A stretch of 64,000 bases of DNA from Labrys sedimenti (lineage in GTDB: Bacteria; Pseudomonadota; Alphaproteobacteria; Rhizobiales; Labraceae), in NCBI RefSeq assembly GCF_034424805.1, contig NZ_JAXOUF010000026.1:6065-70064 (forward strand), read 5' to 3'. The translations under genes were made by a program, and so were the position numbers. Under the pieces are notes generated by a model, which worked only from the letters and a program-made list of their open reading frames with translations, searched no databases and was not told the origin of the DNA. Shown in pieces: positions 8,622-18,005 of this stretch (within the stretch, counting starts at the first letter, position 1; each line of letters begins with the position of its first letter).

Positions 8622-10993
8622 CGAACGGCGCTGTCTCCCCGCCATGGTACCGGCGCTTTTCTCCCAGGAGCTTTCGCGCCAAATTCATTCTGGTGGTCGG
8701 TGCGGCCGTCCTCTTCGACTTGCTGGTCGGCGGCGGCATTGCGCTGTGGAACGTGCAACGCCTGTCGCGGGACGCCGCCCAACAGGTGGGCAACGGCCTG
8801 ACCAAGGCCAGCCGCGAATATCTCCAAACCTACATCGATGCGACGGCTCTGCGGGCCAACCTTCTGTTCGAGCGCGTGCATTCGGAGGTCGGCGTGCTCG
8901 CCGGGTCGATGCAGGCGATGATAGATCATCCCGAGACCGCGAAGGCAATCGGAGACACCATCGCCAAGGACCGTACTCTGTCGACGCCCCTGGTCTACAA
9001 CGCGACCGGCGATTGGGTGCAAAACGTCCCTGGTGCCCCGGGCACGACCAGCATCTGGGGCTATCTGCTCGATTCCAACCATCAGCCAATACCAGCGGTC
9101 CGGGATCATGTGCGTGAAAGCGCGCTGTTCGACATTCTTGGCCCGACGTTGATGCAGACCGGATCCAAGAAACTCCAGGTCTATTATGTGGGCCCGAAGG
9201 CCCTGCCCGTGATGCGCGCCACGCCAGCATCCGAGCTTGCCCAGACCTTCGATAAGCTCTATCCCGGTCATAATAAGGCGAATTTCTGGGATTTCTTTTT
9301 CCCCGGCATCTACGATGACTGGCAGACTTGGCTGGACAAGCCGTCGAGCCAGCCACTCGATGACGTTACAACCATCACCGCTCCCTATATCGACGCGAAT
9401 TCCGGCAAGCAGATCGTCTCGTTCTTTCGTCCGCTCTGGACGGCGGACCGTAAATCGGTCGCCGGCATGGCTGCGGCCGACGTCACCCTCGACCAGCTGA
9501 CCGACCTCGTGCAGAGCGTGAAAGTCGCCGACACCGGCTTCGGTTTTCTGGCCATGTCGAATGGTAACGTCGTTGCCGTGAATTCGGCCGGCGAGAAGAC
9601 GCTTGGCGTGGTCACCGCCAGCGATGCGGCTGGACAGGGCGTCACCGGCCTGGACCGCTCGTTGAAGAAGAGCGACCAGCCGGCGATCGTCGCCTTGAGC
9701 ATGCCTACAGACGACAAGCCGGATATCCAGCACATTGTGCTTAAGCAGAATGGCGAGGATGTCCCCTACATCGCCGTCCTCAAACAGCTCGCGCCCACCA
9801 ATTTGTGGAACAACGGGCCGATCGTCAAAGAAACGATGACGCTCGGTTTTCTGGTGCCGGAACGCGAGATCTATGCCTCGCTGATCGCGGCGCAGTCCGA
9901 CATCTCGAGCGCGACCAACCGCATCCTCAAATATCAGATCCTGACGGTACTGGTCAGTCTGTTCGTGGTGTTCGTCGCGATCTTCGGCATTTCGAAGCGG
10001 ATCACGGCGGGCCTCAGCGCGCTGGCCGCAGGAGCCCGCCAGTTGCAATCCAAGGACTACTCGGTACGCGTTGACATCCCCACCAAGGATGAAGTCGGCG
10101 AGGTCGGCGTTGCCTTCAATCGCATGGCGGAGGAAATCCGCTACCACACCGAGAACCTCGAGCAGCTCGTCGAGGATCGTACCCGCGACCTGGAGAATGC
10201 CAACTCGGAGATCTCATCGCTCAACGAACAGCTGCGCAGCGAAAACCTGCGGCTCGGTGCCGAACTCGACGTGGCTCGCCAGATCCAGAGAATGGTGCTC
10301 CCCAAGGAGCGTGAGCTGTCTGCAATGCCGGGGGTCGAGATTGCAGCTTACATGCGGCCAGCAGACGAGGTTGGGGGCGACTATTACGATGTCTTGCGAG
10401 ACGGGCAGAAGCTCAAGGTCGGCATTGGCGACGTCACCGGCCACGGCCTGGAAAGTGGCGTTCTAATGCTGATGGTGCAGTCGGTTGCACGCGCGCTGCA
10501 GGAAACAGGCGAGAACAATCCCACGCAGTTCCTTGACCGACTCAATCGGGCGATATTCAAGAACCTCGAGCGAACCAATTCGGACAAGCATCTGTCCCTC
10601 TCCTTTCTGGACTATGAGGATGGTAAGCTGACGCTGTCGGGCCAACACGAGGAAGTTGTGGTGGTGCGGGCCGGTGGCGGGGTTGAACGCATCGACACGA
10701 TCGATTTGGGGTTTCCGATTGGGCTCGAAAAGGACATTTCGCCTTTCGTCGCTACCCGCAACATAGCCTTCGCAAGTGGCGACGTGGTTGTATTGCATAC
10801 CGACGGCGTCACCGAGGCTGAGGGGAGAAAGGGCGAACTATTCGGCTTGGATCGACTTGTCGAAAGCGCACGCCAGCGTCATGGCTCGAGCGCTGAGGAA
10901 ATAAAGAACGGAATTATCCAGGATCTGATGGACTACATTGGAACCAGTAAGATCCACGACGACATAACACTCGTCGTTATAAGGCATAGGTAG
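8618..10993 (+). CDS. Membrane PP2C/SpoIIE-type phosphatase with dCache sensor and HAMP (SiaA-like)
   Basis: A 791-residue phosphatase starting at an ATG that overlaps the previous stop (ATGA). It has a membrane helix at about 27-48 (FILVVGAAVLFDLLVGGGIA), an extracytoplasmic double-Cache sensor at about 50-430, a second helix at about 440-462 (ILTVLVSLFVVFVAIFGI) and a HAMP linker with coiled coil at about 463-560. The SpoIIE-type PP2C domain runs to the end. Metal-binding motifs are intact: ADEVGGDYYDVL, GIGDVTGHGLESG, HTDGVTEAEG and DDITLVVI. The family dephosphorylates STAS-domain antagonists in partner-switching systems, so the likely substrates are the proteins at 11562 and possibly 7437. 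The layout matches SiaA of Pseudomonas. The periplasmic ligand is unknown. Confidence 0.93.
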   Translation: MTNGAVSPPWYRRFSPRSFRAKFILVVGAAVLFDLLVGGGIALWNVQRLSRDAAQQVGNGLTKASREYLQTYIDATALRANLLFERVHSEVGVLAGSMQAMIDHPETAKAIGDTIAKDRTLSTPLVYNATGDWVQNVPGAPGTTSIWGYLLDSNHQPIPAVRDHVRESALFDILGPTLMQTGSKKLQVYYVGPKALPVMRATPASELAQTFDKLYPGHNKANFWDFFFPGIYDDWQTWLDKPSSQPLDDVTTITAPYIDANSGKQIVSFFRPLWTADRKSVAGMAAADVTLDQLTDLVQSVKVADTGFGFLAMSNGNVVAVNSAGEKTLGVVTASDAAGQGVTGLDRSLKKSDQPAIVALSMPTDDKPDIQHIVLKQNGEDVPYIAVLKQLAPTNLWNNGPIVKETMTLGFLVPEREIYASLIAAQSDISSATNRILKYQILTVLVSLFVVFVAIFGISKRITAGLSALAAGARQLQSKDYSVRVDIPTKDEVGEVGVAFNRMAEEIRYHTENLEQLVEDRTRDLENANSEISSLNEQLRSENLRLGAELDVARQIQRMVLPKERELSAMPGVEIAAYMRPADEVGGDYYDVLRDGQKLKVGIGDVTGHGLESGVLMLMVQSVARALQETGENNPTQFLDRLNRAIFKNLERTNSDKHLSLSFLDYEDGKLTLSGQHEEVVVVRAGGGVERIDTIDLGFPIGLEKDISPFVATRNIAFASGDVVVLHTDGVTEAEGRKGELFGLDRLVESARQRHGSSAEEIKNGIIQDLMDYIGTSKIHDDITLVVIRHR

Positions 10994-10997
10994 CATC

Positions 10998-11558
10998 ATG
11001 ACCACTTTGTACGGATCGAAAGACATTGTGATCGATATGGATGAGCGTATCAGCCGCGTGAGTCTATTCGATGGTCCCCTGGACCTGCGATGGCACCATT
11101 GCGCAACGACATCGGACTTCATCGCCGACATATTCGCCCTGCCGTTCCGGACCTCGCGCAACGATTATCGCGCAGTCCGGCACAATATCGGTTACCTCGT
11201 CAACGAACTGATCGAAAATGCGGTCAAGTTCCACGAACCTGGCGAGATCAGGGTCGAGGCGGCAATGGATACCGATGCCTTTAAAGTGAAGGTTTCCAAT
11301 ATGGTCAGTTCCGACACGGCCTCGCTGTTCCAGGCACTCCTGGCCGAAATCACCGTCGGTGATCCAGGTGACCTGCTCATCGAACGCATCGAAGCCAATG
11401 CAGCACATCCGGAGACATCTGGGTCGGGTTTGGGATTGCTGACTCTGATGAATGACTATGGCGCACGCCTGGCATGGACTTTCAATCCCGCCGAAGATGG
11501 CAGTCGCGTGCATGTCGGAACATTCGCCACCCTTCCCGTCACTCAGTTGCAACAGTGA
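10998..11558 (+). CDS. GHKL-type serine kinase of a partner switch (slr1658/SiaB-like)
   Basis: A 186-residue cytoplasmic protein starting four bases after the phosphatase. It has the N-box NELIENAVKFHEPGEI (about residues 71-86) and the ATP-lid motif GSGLGLLTLMNDYGA (about 141-155) of anti-sigma-factor-type GHKL kinases. Such kinases phosphorylate a Ser on the STAS partner and are opposed by the PP2C phosphatase. The likely substrate is the product of the next gene, three bases downstream. The motif set matches the group named slr1658 superfamily regulators and is similar to SiaB. No membrane segment is present. Confidence 0.82.
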   Translation: MTTLYGSKDIVIDMDERISRVSLFDGPLDLRWHHCATTSDFIADIFALPFRTSRNDYRAVRHNIGYLVNELIENAVKFHEPGEIRVEAAMDTDAFKVKVSNMVSSDTASLFQALLAEITVGDPGDLLIERIEANAAHPETSGSGLGLLTLMNDYGARLAWTFNPAEDGSRVHVGTFATLPVTQLQQ

Positions 11559-11561
11559 ACC

Positions 11562-11912
11562 ATGAAGCCCAATATTGAGATTACGACTGACGAATATCGA
11601 GTCTGGGTCGAAGACAATGTCATCCATTTCGATGGCACAATGCGACTGTCGGGAACAGATGCATACGCCCCGATCATGACGCTCATGACTGACGTCCTGA
11701 CAGCCGGGCCGCCTACGATCATACTCGATTTGAAGGATCTTGAGTTCCTCAACTCTTCGGGAATCAATCTATTGGCGAAATTTACAATCGAGGTGCGCAA
11801 GCACCCAAACGTAGCTCTCATCGTGCGCGGCAGCTCCGAGATTCCGTGGCAAAGCAAGTCGCTGCCGAACCTAAAGAAGCTGCATCAAGCCATCTCTCTG
11901 CAGATCGTTTGA
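11562..11912 (+). CDS. STAS-like antagonist/switch protein (slr1659 superfamily)
   Basis: A 116-residue protein, last gene of the operon. It matches the slr1659-type regulators: VIHFDGTMRLSGTDAYAPI, IILDLKDLEFLNSSGINLL, and a C-terminal IPWQSKSLPNLKKLH. The NSSG motif (about residues 67-70) is the expected phosphorylation site of STAS antagonists. The protein probably cycles between Ser-phosphorylated and free forms set by the kinase at 10998 and the phosphatase at 8618. In its free form it would bind an output, perhaps the GGDEF-EAL protein. The partner assignment is inferred from operon structure and from the SiaABCD precedent. Confidence 0.85.
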   Translation: MKPNIEITTDEYRVWVEDNVIHFDGTMRLSGTDAYAPIMTLMTDVLTAGPPTIILDLKDLEFLNSSGINLLAKFTIEVRKHPNVALIVRGSSEIPWQSKSLPNLKKLHQAISLQIV

Positions 11913-11962
11913 TCAGCTCGGCCAAGGCAATTCGATGGCGAGAGGGTTTAGGTAGTCCGTAA

Positions 11963-12058
11963 GAGATTTCTGTAGCCTACGGCCAGAGCCTGCGCGACTT
12001 GAAAGAGATGGTGGCGGAACGCGGCACCGGTGTCGATCACTCGACGATCCATCTCTGG
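11963..12058 (+). mobile_element. IS6-family (IS26-like) transposase fragment
   Basis: A short piece of transposase coding sequence reading YGQSLRDLKEMVAERGTGVD then HSTIHLW. This matches the N-terminal HTH region of IS6-family transposases (usual form LRDLEEMMAERGxxVDHSTI). It is preceded in frame by a stop and has no catalytic DDE region, so it is a dead remnant. It marks the left side of a region of broken genes. Confidence 0.75.
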
Positions 12059-12169
12059 TCATTGCCAAAAGATTGCATGCGCCGGCATCCTGGCATTACT
12101 TTCAGCCATGCGAACGAAGCTTGAGTCAGGGTGGACTTCATTCTGGTTTTGTCGACCGAAGGACATGAG

Positions 12170-12606
12170 ATGCCACTATCGGACAACGATGGATTGTTCC
12201 CGCAAATATCCGTTTCGTCAGTCCGTTCAGCGCCCCGACATCCCTTGGCGTCCGAGGTTGAAGGCGGAGCCAGGCATTGGCCCGAACAAGCTCCCCCGCC
12301 TACCGCCATCTTGGACATCCTGAAGTGCCCGGCATGCGTCCTCGATCGGACCGGCAACATCGTGCATCTCAATTCCGCATGGCGTGAGCGGGTTGGCCTT
12401 GTCGACGTGAAAGCACGCATTGCCTGGACCCGCCTGATCCATTCGGAAGACATGGAGGTTGCGTACGCTAGGTTTCAGTCAGTTGCCACGCCGGGGAACC
12501 TGGACGGCTTCGAATGCAGGCTTCTGGACGGCAATGGAAATGCGCACTGGTTTCTTCTCAACCTGCACCCGATGGACGAAGGGGCGGCCGGCAAAGGGGC
12601 TTGGTT
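12170..12606 (+). pseudogene. PAS-domain protein, truncated by IS3-family element
   Basis: The frame opens at an ATG with AAGGA seven bases upstream. It encodes a single PAS domain (ILDILKCPACVLDRTGNIVHLN, WRERVGL, WTRLIHSEDMEVAYARF, GFECRLLDGNGNAHWFLLNLHPM). After about residue 145 the sequence changes into DNA of the IS3-family fragment and the frame ends at 12715 with no output domain. The gene probably once encoded a PAS sensor kinase or a similar protein. The junction at about 12606 is estimated from where PAS similarity stops. Confidence 0.7.
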
Positions 12607-12990
12607 GGACTTGCTCCGTGATTTTGGAGAGCGTTTTCGAGTTTACGCGGCCAGCCTCTCGAACGGAAGTGGGCTGATGAAGTTGAGCGCCGAATGGCGC
12701 CGGACGGGATTGTAGAAGCTGTCGATATAGCGGCCGATTGCGGCGGTCGCCTCGGCGCGGGTCTGGAAGGCGGTGCGCCAGACGAGTTCGCTCTTGAGCG
12801 TTTTGAAGAAGGTCTCGACCATGGCGTTGTCAAAGCAGTTTCCCTTGCCCGACATCGAGATCAGGACGCGGTACTTCCTCAGCTCCGCCTGATAGTCGAG
12901 GGAGCAGTATTGGCTGCCGCGATCTGCGTGGTGAATCAGCCCGGCGGCAGGACGCCGCACGGCAATGGCTAGGCGCAGGGCCGACAACGC
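12607..12990 (-). mobile_element. IS3-family transposase (OrfB) C-terminal fragment
   Basis: Minus-strand frame 12643-12987 encodes the C-terminal 114 residues of an IS3-family OrfB integrase: HHADRGSQYCSLDYQ (second catalytic Asp), SMSGKGNCFDNAMVETFFKT (catalytic Glu), then LKSELVWRTAFQTRAEA and YNPVRRHSALNF. OrfA, the N-terminal half of OrfB and the left terminus are missing, because the fragment abuts a truncated enolase gene near 12990-13015. It is not mobile by itself. Its insertion or a deletion next to it explains the loss of the PAS gene's 3' part and the enolase gene's 5' part. Confidence 0.88.
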
Positions 12991-13013
12991 CAGTTCCTTG
13001 TGGAGCCTATTGG

Positions 13014-13922
13014 CGTGGTGGCCCGATCCAGACCAGCGCGCTCTCCGGCGTCGACATGGCCTTGTGGGACATTCGCGGCAAGATCCACAACCGCTCCGTC
13101 AGTTCGCTGCTGGGCGGCCCCGTCCGTGACCGCATCAAGGCTTACGCCAATCTCGGCCTGTCGACCTCGCCTGGGGAGTTCCGCGAGCGGGTTCACGTTG
13201 CCCTCGGCATGGGCTTCAAGGCCGTCAAGATCTACCCCCTGCCCAATGTCGCGCCGACGGAAGGCCGAGCCGCCATCCGCCAGATTGTGGCATGCTGCGA
13301 GGCAGTCCGCGACGTTCTCGGCGACGAACTCGACTTCGCCATCGACATGCATGGCAAGCCGAGCGCTTCACTGGCCATTGCCATCGAGGCAGCCGTGCGC
13401 CACACCGGGCCGCTGTGGATCGAGGAACCGGTACCCGCCGAATCCAACGAGGCCCTGGAGCGGCTTTCCCAGCATTCGGTCACGCCGATCGGGGTCGGCG
13501 AGAGACTGTTCACCCGCTGGGCCTTTCGGCCCATCCTCGAGAATGAATGGGCTGGGATCATTCAGCCCGATGTCGCCAATGCCGGCGGCATCAGCGAAAT
13601 GGTACGCATCGCGGCACTGGCCGAAATGTATGGCGTGACCTTCGCACCGCACAATCCCAACGGACCCGTTCAGGCCTCCGCCAGTCTCGCCGTCGCTGCT
13701 TACGCCCAGAACTTCGCCATGCTGGAAACGCGCCACACCAACCTGGAATGGACCGGCAGGCTCAGCAGCTATGTGCCCCGCGTCGACAAGGATGGCTATC
13801 TCTCGATGCCCGGCGGCATCGGACTTGGCGTCGAGATCGACGAGGGCTTCCTCAGGAGCCAGAACACCGGCCAATGGATCCCGGAGGCCTTCCGGGCCGA
13901 TGGGTCGATCGCAGATTGGTAG
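13014..13922 (+). pseudogene. Enolase-superfamily sugar-acid dehydratase, N-terminus deleted
   Basis: The C-terminal 300 residues of a mandelate racemase/D-galactonate dehydratase-type enzyme. Family similarity starts abruptly at GGPIQTSALSGVDMALWDIR (13017) with no start codon or capping domain. The barrel is intact: KAVKIYPLP, DFAIDMHGK, WIEEPVPAESN, GVGERLFTRW, IIQPDVANAGG and FAPHNPNGP. These supply the acidic metal ligands and the His used by acid-sugar dehydratases. The first ~100 residues, which close the active site, are lost, so it is almost certainly inactive. Its other neighbour is a truncated sugar ABC ATPase, so an uptake-plus-dehydratase operon probably stood here. Confidence 0.85.
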
Positions 13923-13926
13923 CGCC

Positions 13927-13983
13927 GTGACACAGTCCCAGCCCCTTCTCGAAGCCCGCAACGTCATCAAGCGCTTCGGCGGA
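13927..13983 (+). pseudogene. 5' end of a sugar ABC-transporter ATPase gene
   Basis: GTG at 13927 begins TQSQPLLEARNVIKRFGG, the typical N-terminus of ribose/xylose-type ABC ATPases. Similarity ends at about 13983, before the Walker A motif, where the DNA joins a minus-strand nitrilase fragment. The gene would have been translated just after the enolase gene (four bases apart). Confidence 0.6.
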
Positions 13984-14512
13984 ATCGGATGGGCACAGAA
14001 TGATTTCAGCACCTTGTTCGGTCAGAGATGCCGAGCATTCCGGGATTTCGGCCTCGTAGCAGATGTTCACGCCGATCTTGGCAAAAGGAAGCTGGCAAAT
14101 CTCCATCTTGTCGCCTTCGGAGGTCGACCAGTTTGCTTCGGCCGGAAAGATGTGCGTTTTGGCATGCTTGAAGATCGAGCCATCCGGTCCGAACAGATGG
14201 GCAATGTTCTCGAAGCGGTCGCCAACCTGCAGCAAATGCGACCCGCCAAGGATATATTGGCCGCGCCTCCTCGGCGAAGAGGGCGTTGTAGTCTTCTGTG
14301 AATTCATCGATGCGGATGAGCTCAGAAATCGGAAGCTTTTGCCAATCTTTGTATGTGGTGAACAGTTCAATCGTAAAGAGCTCTGGAAGCAGAACGATAT
14401 CTGAGCCATTCGCTTGATCGAGTAAGGCGCGTACACGCGATCGGAATTCTTCGAATCCGGAAATCGGTCGGACGAGATACTGACATGCGGAGATTGTTAC
14501 GTTACGTGTCAA
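13984..14512 (-). pseudogene. Carbon-nitrogen hydrolase (nitrilase superfamily), frameshifted and truncated
   Basis: TTG at 14512, preceded by GGGAGGTAA, begins TRNVTISACQYLVRPISGFE, a nitrilase-superfamily N-terminus. The catalytic Glu is in VLLPELF. Near 14265 the frame shifts and continues as QYILGGSHLLQVGDRF, then KTHIFPAE (catalytic Lys) and GVNICYEAEIPE (catalytic Cys). Similarity stops at EIILCPS near 13990, where it abuts the broken ABC ATPase, so the C-terminal ~100 residues are missing. All three catalytic residues survive but in two frames. Intact relatives hydrolyse amides or nitriles. Confidence 0.82.
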
Positions 14513-14888
14513 GGGTTACCTCCCTGCGCTGCTACAGGCCGTCATTGGTTTTGCGGAGGGTGAGGCAAACGACGTCAGGCCTCCATACGCAAAAATGCGT
14601 AGGAAGGGAGGCGATGGGCCATTGGATGAATGGATCTTACCGACGAGAGGGCGATGTGGGCGGTCCAGGATTTTGGTCAGCCGCTCGACGTCGCCGGCTT
14701 CGGGGAGCATGCCGCGGTTGACATAGCATTCGGCCATCAGGCGCACCTCGTAGGCCGCCCATTTCGGCATGAAGCCAGCCATGCTCTGCTCGAACCCGCT
14801 GGGAGCGCACCTACCAGGAGTTGACCGGCGAGACCGCGCAAAACCTGCCGCCAGGGGGTTCAGGGTGGCCACTCCCGGCGGTCCCTTC
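14513..14888. other. Remnant DNA between nitrilase fragment and RND pump
   Basis: No intact gene. A minus-strand frame from about 14800 to 14640 reads FEQSMAGFMPKWAAYEVR and GMLPEAGDVERLTKILDRP, which is protein-like and recalls the C-terminus of an NmrA/SDR-type NAD(P)-binding protein, but the match is weak. Close to it, on the plus strand near 14800-14850, another protein-like piece reads WERTYQELTGETAQNLPP. Both look like debris. Confidence 0.35.
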
Positions 14889-17800
14889 CTATTCGGCAGC
14901 CCTTACCGCACGCAGCTTCATGCCTTCATCCGAGGGGGATGACATATCGATCTCATCTCTAGTCGGTTTGATCCGGAACCAAGCCGCATAGAGGGCAGGC
15001 AGGAAGAGCAAGATCAACACCGTACCGACCGCCGTGCCGCCGATCAGCGTATAGGCCATCGATCCCCAGAAGACGGAGTGCGTGAGTGGGATGAAGGCAA
15101 GCACAGCGGCAAGGGCCGTTAGGATCACGGGCCGTGTGCGCTGCACCGTGGCTTCGATGACAGCATGATAGTCATCAAGTCCTGCCGCGCGGTTCTCCTT
15201 GATTTGTTCGGTGAGGATGAGGGTATTGCGCATCAGGATGCCGGCCAATCCAATCAGGCCGAGAATGGCGTTGAACCCGAAGGGCTGGTTGAAGACGAGC
15301 AGCGCCGGCACCACGCCGACCAGGCCGAGCGGCGCCGTCAGCAAGACCATCGCCATCATCGCGAAGGAGCGCACCTGCAGCATGATGATGATCAGCGTGG
15401 CAGCGATCATGACCGGAAAGATCTTCGCCAGCGCGGCGTTGGCCTTGCTCGCCTCCTCGATCGATCCGCCCATTTCGATGCGATAGCCGGACGGAAGGGA
15501 GGCGATCAGCGGCTGCAGGGCCTGCATGACCTGCTTGGAGACCTCCGGAGGTTGCGTGGCCTCGTTGATGTCCGAGCGGACCGTGATGACCGGCATACGA
15601 TCGCGGCGCTTGAGGATCGGCTCTTCCAGACGGATTTCCGAATGCCCGATCTGGTCGAGAGGAATTGCTCGTCCGTCGCGTGTCGTGAGCGAGAAATCCG
15701 CAAGACGCGCTGGGTCCAGCCTTTCAGACCCGGCGCTCCGGGCCACGATGGGAACGTTGCGGATGTCCTCACGGACTTGCGTGACGGGAATGCCGGTGAG
15801 GAGGAACTGAAGTTGCTGGCCGACCTCCGCCGGTGACAGGCCGATGAGGTTCAGCCGATCCTGATCGGGGACGAAGCGCAGCACGGGCGTACGATTGCCC
15901 CAGTCGCGGTTTGCCTCTCGCACATCAGGCACGGTCCGCATGATTTCGAGCGCCTTTTCCGAAATAGCGTAGAGCTGCGCGGGATCGGGCCCGATGATCC
16001 GGAACTCGACCGGAAAGATCGAGGGGGGGCCGAAGACGAACTGGGTGACGCGCACATAGGCCTCGGGCGCGAGCCCCTGTGCCACTGCCTGCCGAAGCCG
16101 GCGCTTCAGGTGCTCGCGCTCCTCGGCATCCGGTGTCAGTACAACGATCTTGGCGAAGGCAGGATCAGGCAGCTCGGGCGACAGCGCCAGGAAGAACCTC
16201 GGAGCACCCTGGCCGACATAACTCGTAACAATCTTGGCCTCCGGCTGTTCACGCAGCCATTGTTCGAGTTTTTCGACGGCAGCGGTGGTGGTCTCGATGC
16301 TGGTACCTTCCGGCAGGCGAACCTCCACCAGCACCTCGGGCCGGTCGGATGTCGGGAAGAACTGTTGCTTGACGGCGCCCATGCCGAAGCCCGCAAGCAG
16401 AAATGCAATGCCGACGATGGCGCAGGTCAGGAATTTATGGCGCACGGCGGCGGCTATCAACCTTCGCAGACGCCGATAGTTCGGCGAACCATAGATCGCA
16501 TGATGGCCGCCTGCGACCGGTTTGATCTCGGGCAGCATCTTGACGCCGAGATAAGGCGTAATGGTTACTGCGACGACCCAGGAGACGATAAGAGCGAAGC
16601 CGACGACCCAGAAGATGTTGCCCGCATATTCGCCGGCCGTCGAGGGCGCGAAGCCGACCGGCAGGAAACCCGCGATCGTCACCAGTGTACCGGACAGCAT
16701 CGGCGCCGCCGTGTGGCTCCAGGCATAGGCGGCCGCCTTGATGCGGTCCATGCCCTCTTCCATCTTCACCACCATCGCCTCGATGGCGATGATGGCGTCA
16801 TCGACGAGAAGGCCGAGCGCCAGGATGAGCGCGCCCAGCGTGATGCGGTCGAAAAACCGGCCGGTCTCCAGCATGATGAGGAAGACGACGGCGAGCGTCA
16901 GGGGCACGGCAGCGGCGACCACGATACCAACGCGCCAACCCAGGCTGACGAGGCTCACGAGCAGCACCACACCGAGCGCCATCGCGAACTTCATCATGAA
17001 CTCGTCGACCGCCGAGCTGATGTTGACGGCCTGGTCGGTCACCTTGTCGAGCGTCATGCCGAGCGGCAGGGTCCGTGCGATAGCCGCCGTCCTCTCCTCC
17101 AGCGCCTTGCCGAGTGCCAAGCCGTTCCAGCCCTCCTGCATGACCGCCGCGAGCATCACGGCGGGTTCTTCCTGATGGCGGATGAGGTAGCCGGGAGGAT
17201 CCTCATAGCCACGGCGGACCGCGGCGACATCGGAAAGCTTCAGTGTTCGCCCCGCGGCGATGATCGGCGTGTCGGCGATCGCCCGGACACTGTCATAGGC
17301 ACCATCGATCCGGATGAAGACCTGCGGCCCCCGCGTATCGATCGAGCCCGCCGGGGTAACGGTGTTCTGCCGCTGCAAGGCGGCAACAATGTCCCGTGCC
17401 GATACGCCGAGAGTCGCCAGCTTGGCGTAGGAGAATTCGACGAATATCTGCTCGGGACGCTCACCGAGAATATTGATCTTCTTGACACCGGGCACGTGCA
17501 GAAGGTCCTGGCGGAGCACCTCGGCCTGCCGGGCCAGTTCGCGCATCGGCATGCCCTTGGCCTTGAGCGCATAGAGCGCGAAGCTCACGTCCGAATACTC
17601 GTCATTGACGAAGGGGCCGTAGACGCCGGAGGGCAGGTTGCGGGCTTCGTCTGCAAGCTTCTTGCGCGCCTGGTAGAACTCCTCCTGCACGGCGGATGGC
17701 GGTGTGCTGTCCTTCAGCGTGACCGTCATATAGGCGTAGCCCGGCCGCGTGGTCGTCTCGACCCGATCGTACCAGGTCAGTTCCTGAATCCGCTTCTCCA

Positions 17801-18005
17801 ACGGCTCCGTGACGAGATCCTGCATCTCGCGCGCCGTTGCGCCCGGCCATGCCGTCGTGACCGTGAGGGTCTTGATGGTAAAGTTCGGGTCCTCCGCCCG
17901 TCCCAGCATGAGGAAAGCGTAGGCACCGCCGGCCACCAGCAGCAGAATGGAGAACAAGGTGACCGCCCTCTCGCGAACGGCGATCGCGGAAAGATTGAGG
18001 CTCAT
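14889..18005 (-). CDS. RND-family efflux pump inner-membrane permease
   Basis: A 1038-residue resistance-nodulation-division transporter of normal length, with the two-fold repeat of membrane helix 1, large periplasmic loop and helices 2-6. Helix 1 is near residues 10-32. The proton-relay Asp pair lies in GALILALGLLVDDAIIAIEA (about residue 405). Later helices include FPVMIAATLIIIMLQ and GLIGLAGILMRNTLILTEQI. It exports hydrophobic or amphipathic compounds by proton antiport together with the adaptor encoded upstream. The two genes overlap by one base (TGATG). No outer-membrane channel gene is present, so a TolC-like protein from elsewhere is likely used. Divergent TetR control is expected. 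Confidence 0.95.
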   Translation of the reverse strand: MSLNLSAIAVRERAVTLFSILLLVAGGAYAFLMLGRAEDPNFTIKTLTVTTAWPGATAREMQDLVTEPLEKRIQELTWYDRVETTTRPGYAYMTVTLKDSTPPSAVQEEFYQARKKLADEARNLPSGVYGPFVNDEYSDVSFALYALKAKGMPMRELARQAEVLRQDLLHVPGVKKINILGERPEQIFVEFSYAKLATLGVSARDIVAALQRQNTVTPAGSIDTRGPQVFIRIDGAYDSVRAIADTPIIAAGRTLKLSDVAAVRRGYEDPPGYLIRHQEEPAVMLAAVMQEGWNGLALGKALEERTAAIARTLPLGMTLDKVTDQAVNISSAVDEFMMKFAMALGVVLLVSLVSLGWRVGIVVAAAVPLTLAVVFLIMLETGRFFDRITLGALILALGLLVDDAIIAIEAMVVKMEEGMDRIKAAAYAWSHTAAPMLSGTLVTIAGFLPVGFAPSTAGEYAGNIFWVVGFALIVSWVVAVTITPYLGVKMLPEIKPVAGGHHAIYGSPNYRRLRRLIAAAVRHKFLTCAIVGIAFLLAGFGMGAVKQQFFPTSDRPEVLVEVRLPEGTSIETTTAAVEKLEQWLREQPEAKIVTSYVGQGAPRFFLALSPELPDPAFAKIVVLTPDAEEREHLKRRLRQAVAQGLAPEAYVRVTQFVFGPPSIFPVEFRIIGPDPAQLYAISEKALEIMRTVPDVREANRDWGNRTPVLRFVPDQDRLNLIGLSPAEVGQQLQFLLTGIPVTQVREDIRNVPIVARSAGSERLDPARLADFSLTTRDGRAIPLDQIGHSEIRLEEPILKRRDRMPVITVRSDINEATQPPEVSKQVMQALQPLIASLPSGYRIEMGGSIEEASKANAALAKIFPVMIAATLIIIMLQVRSFAMMAMVLLTAPLGLVGVVPALLVFNQPFGFNAILGLIGLAGILMRNTLILTEQIKENRAAGLDDYHAVIEATVQRTRPVILTALAAVLAFIPLTHSVFWGSMAYTLIGGTAVGTVLILLFLPALYAAWFRIKPTRDEIDMSSPSDEGMKLRAVRAAE

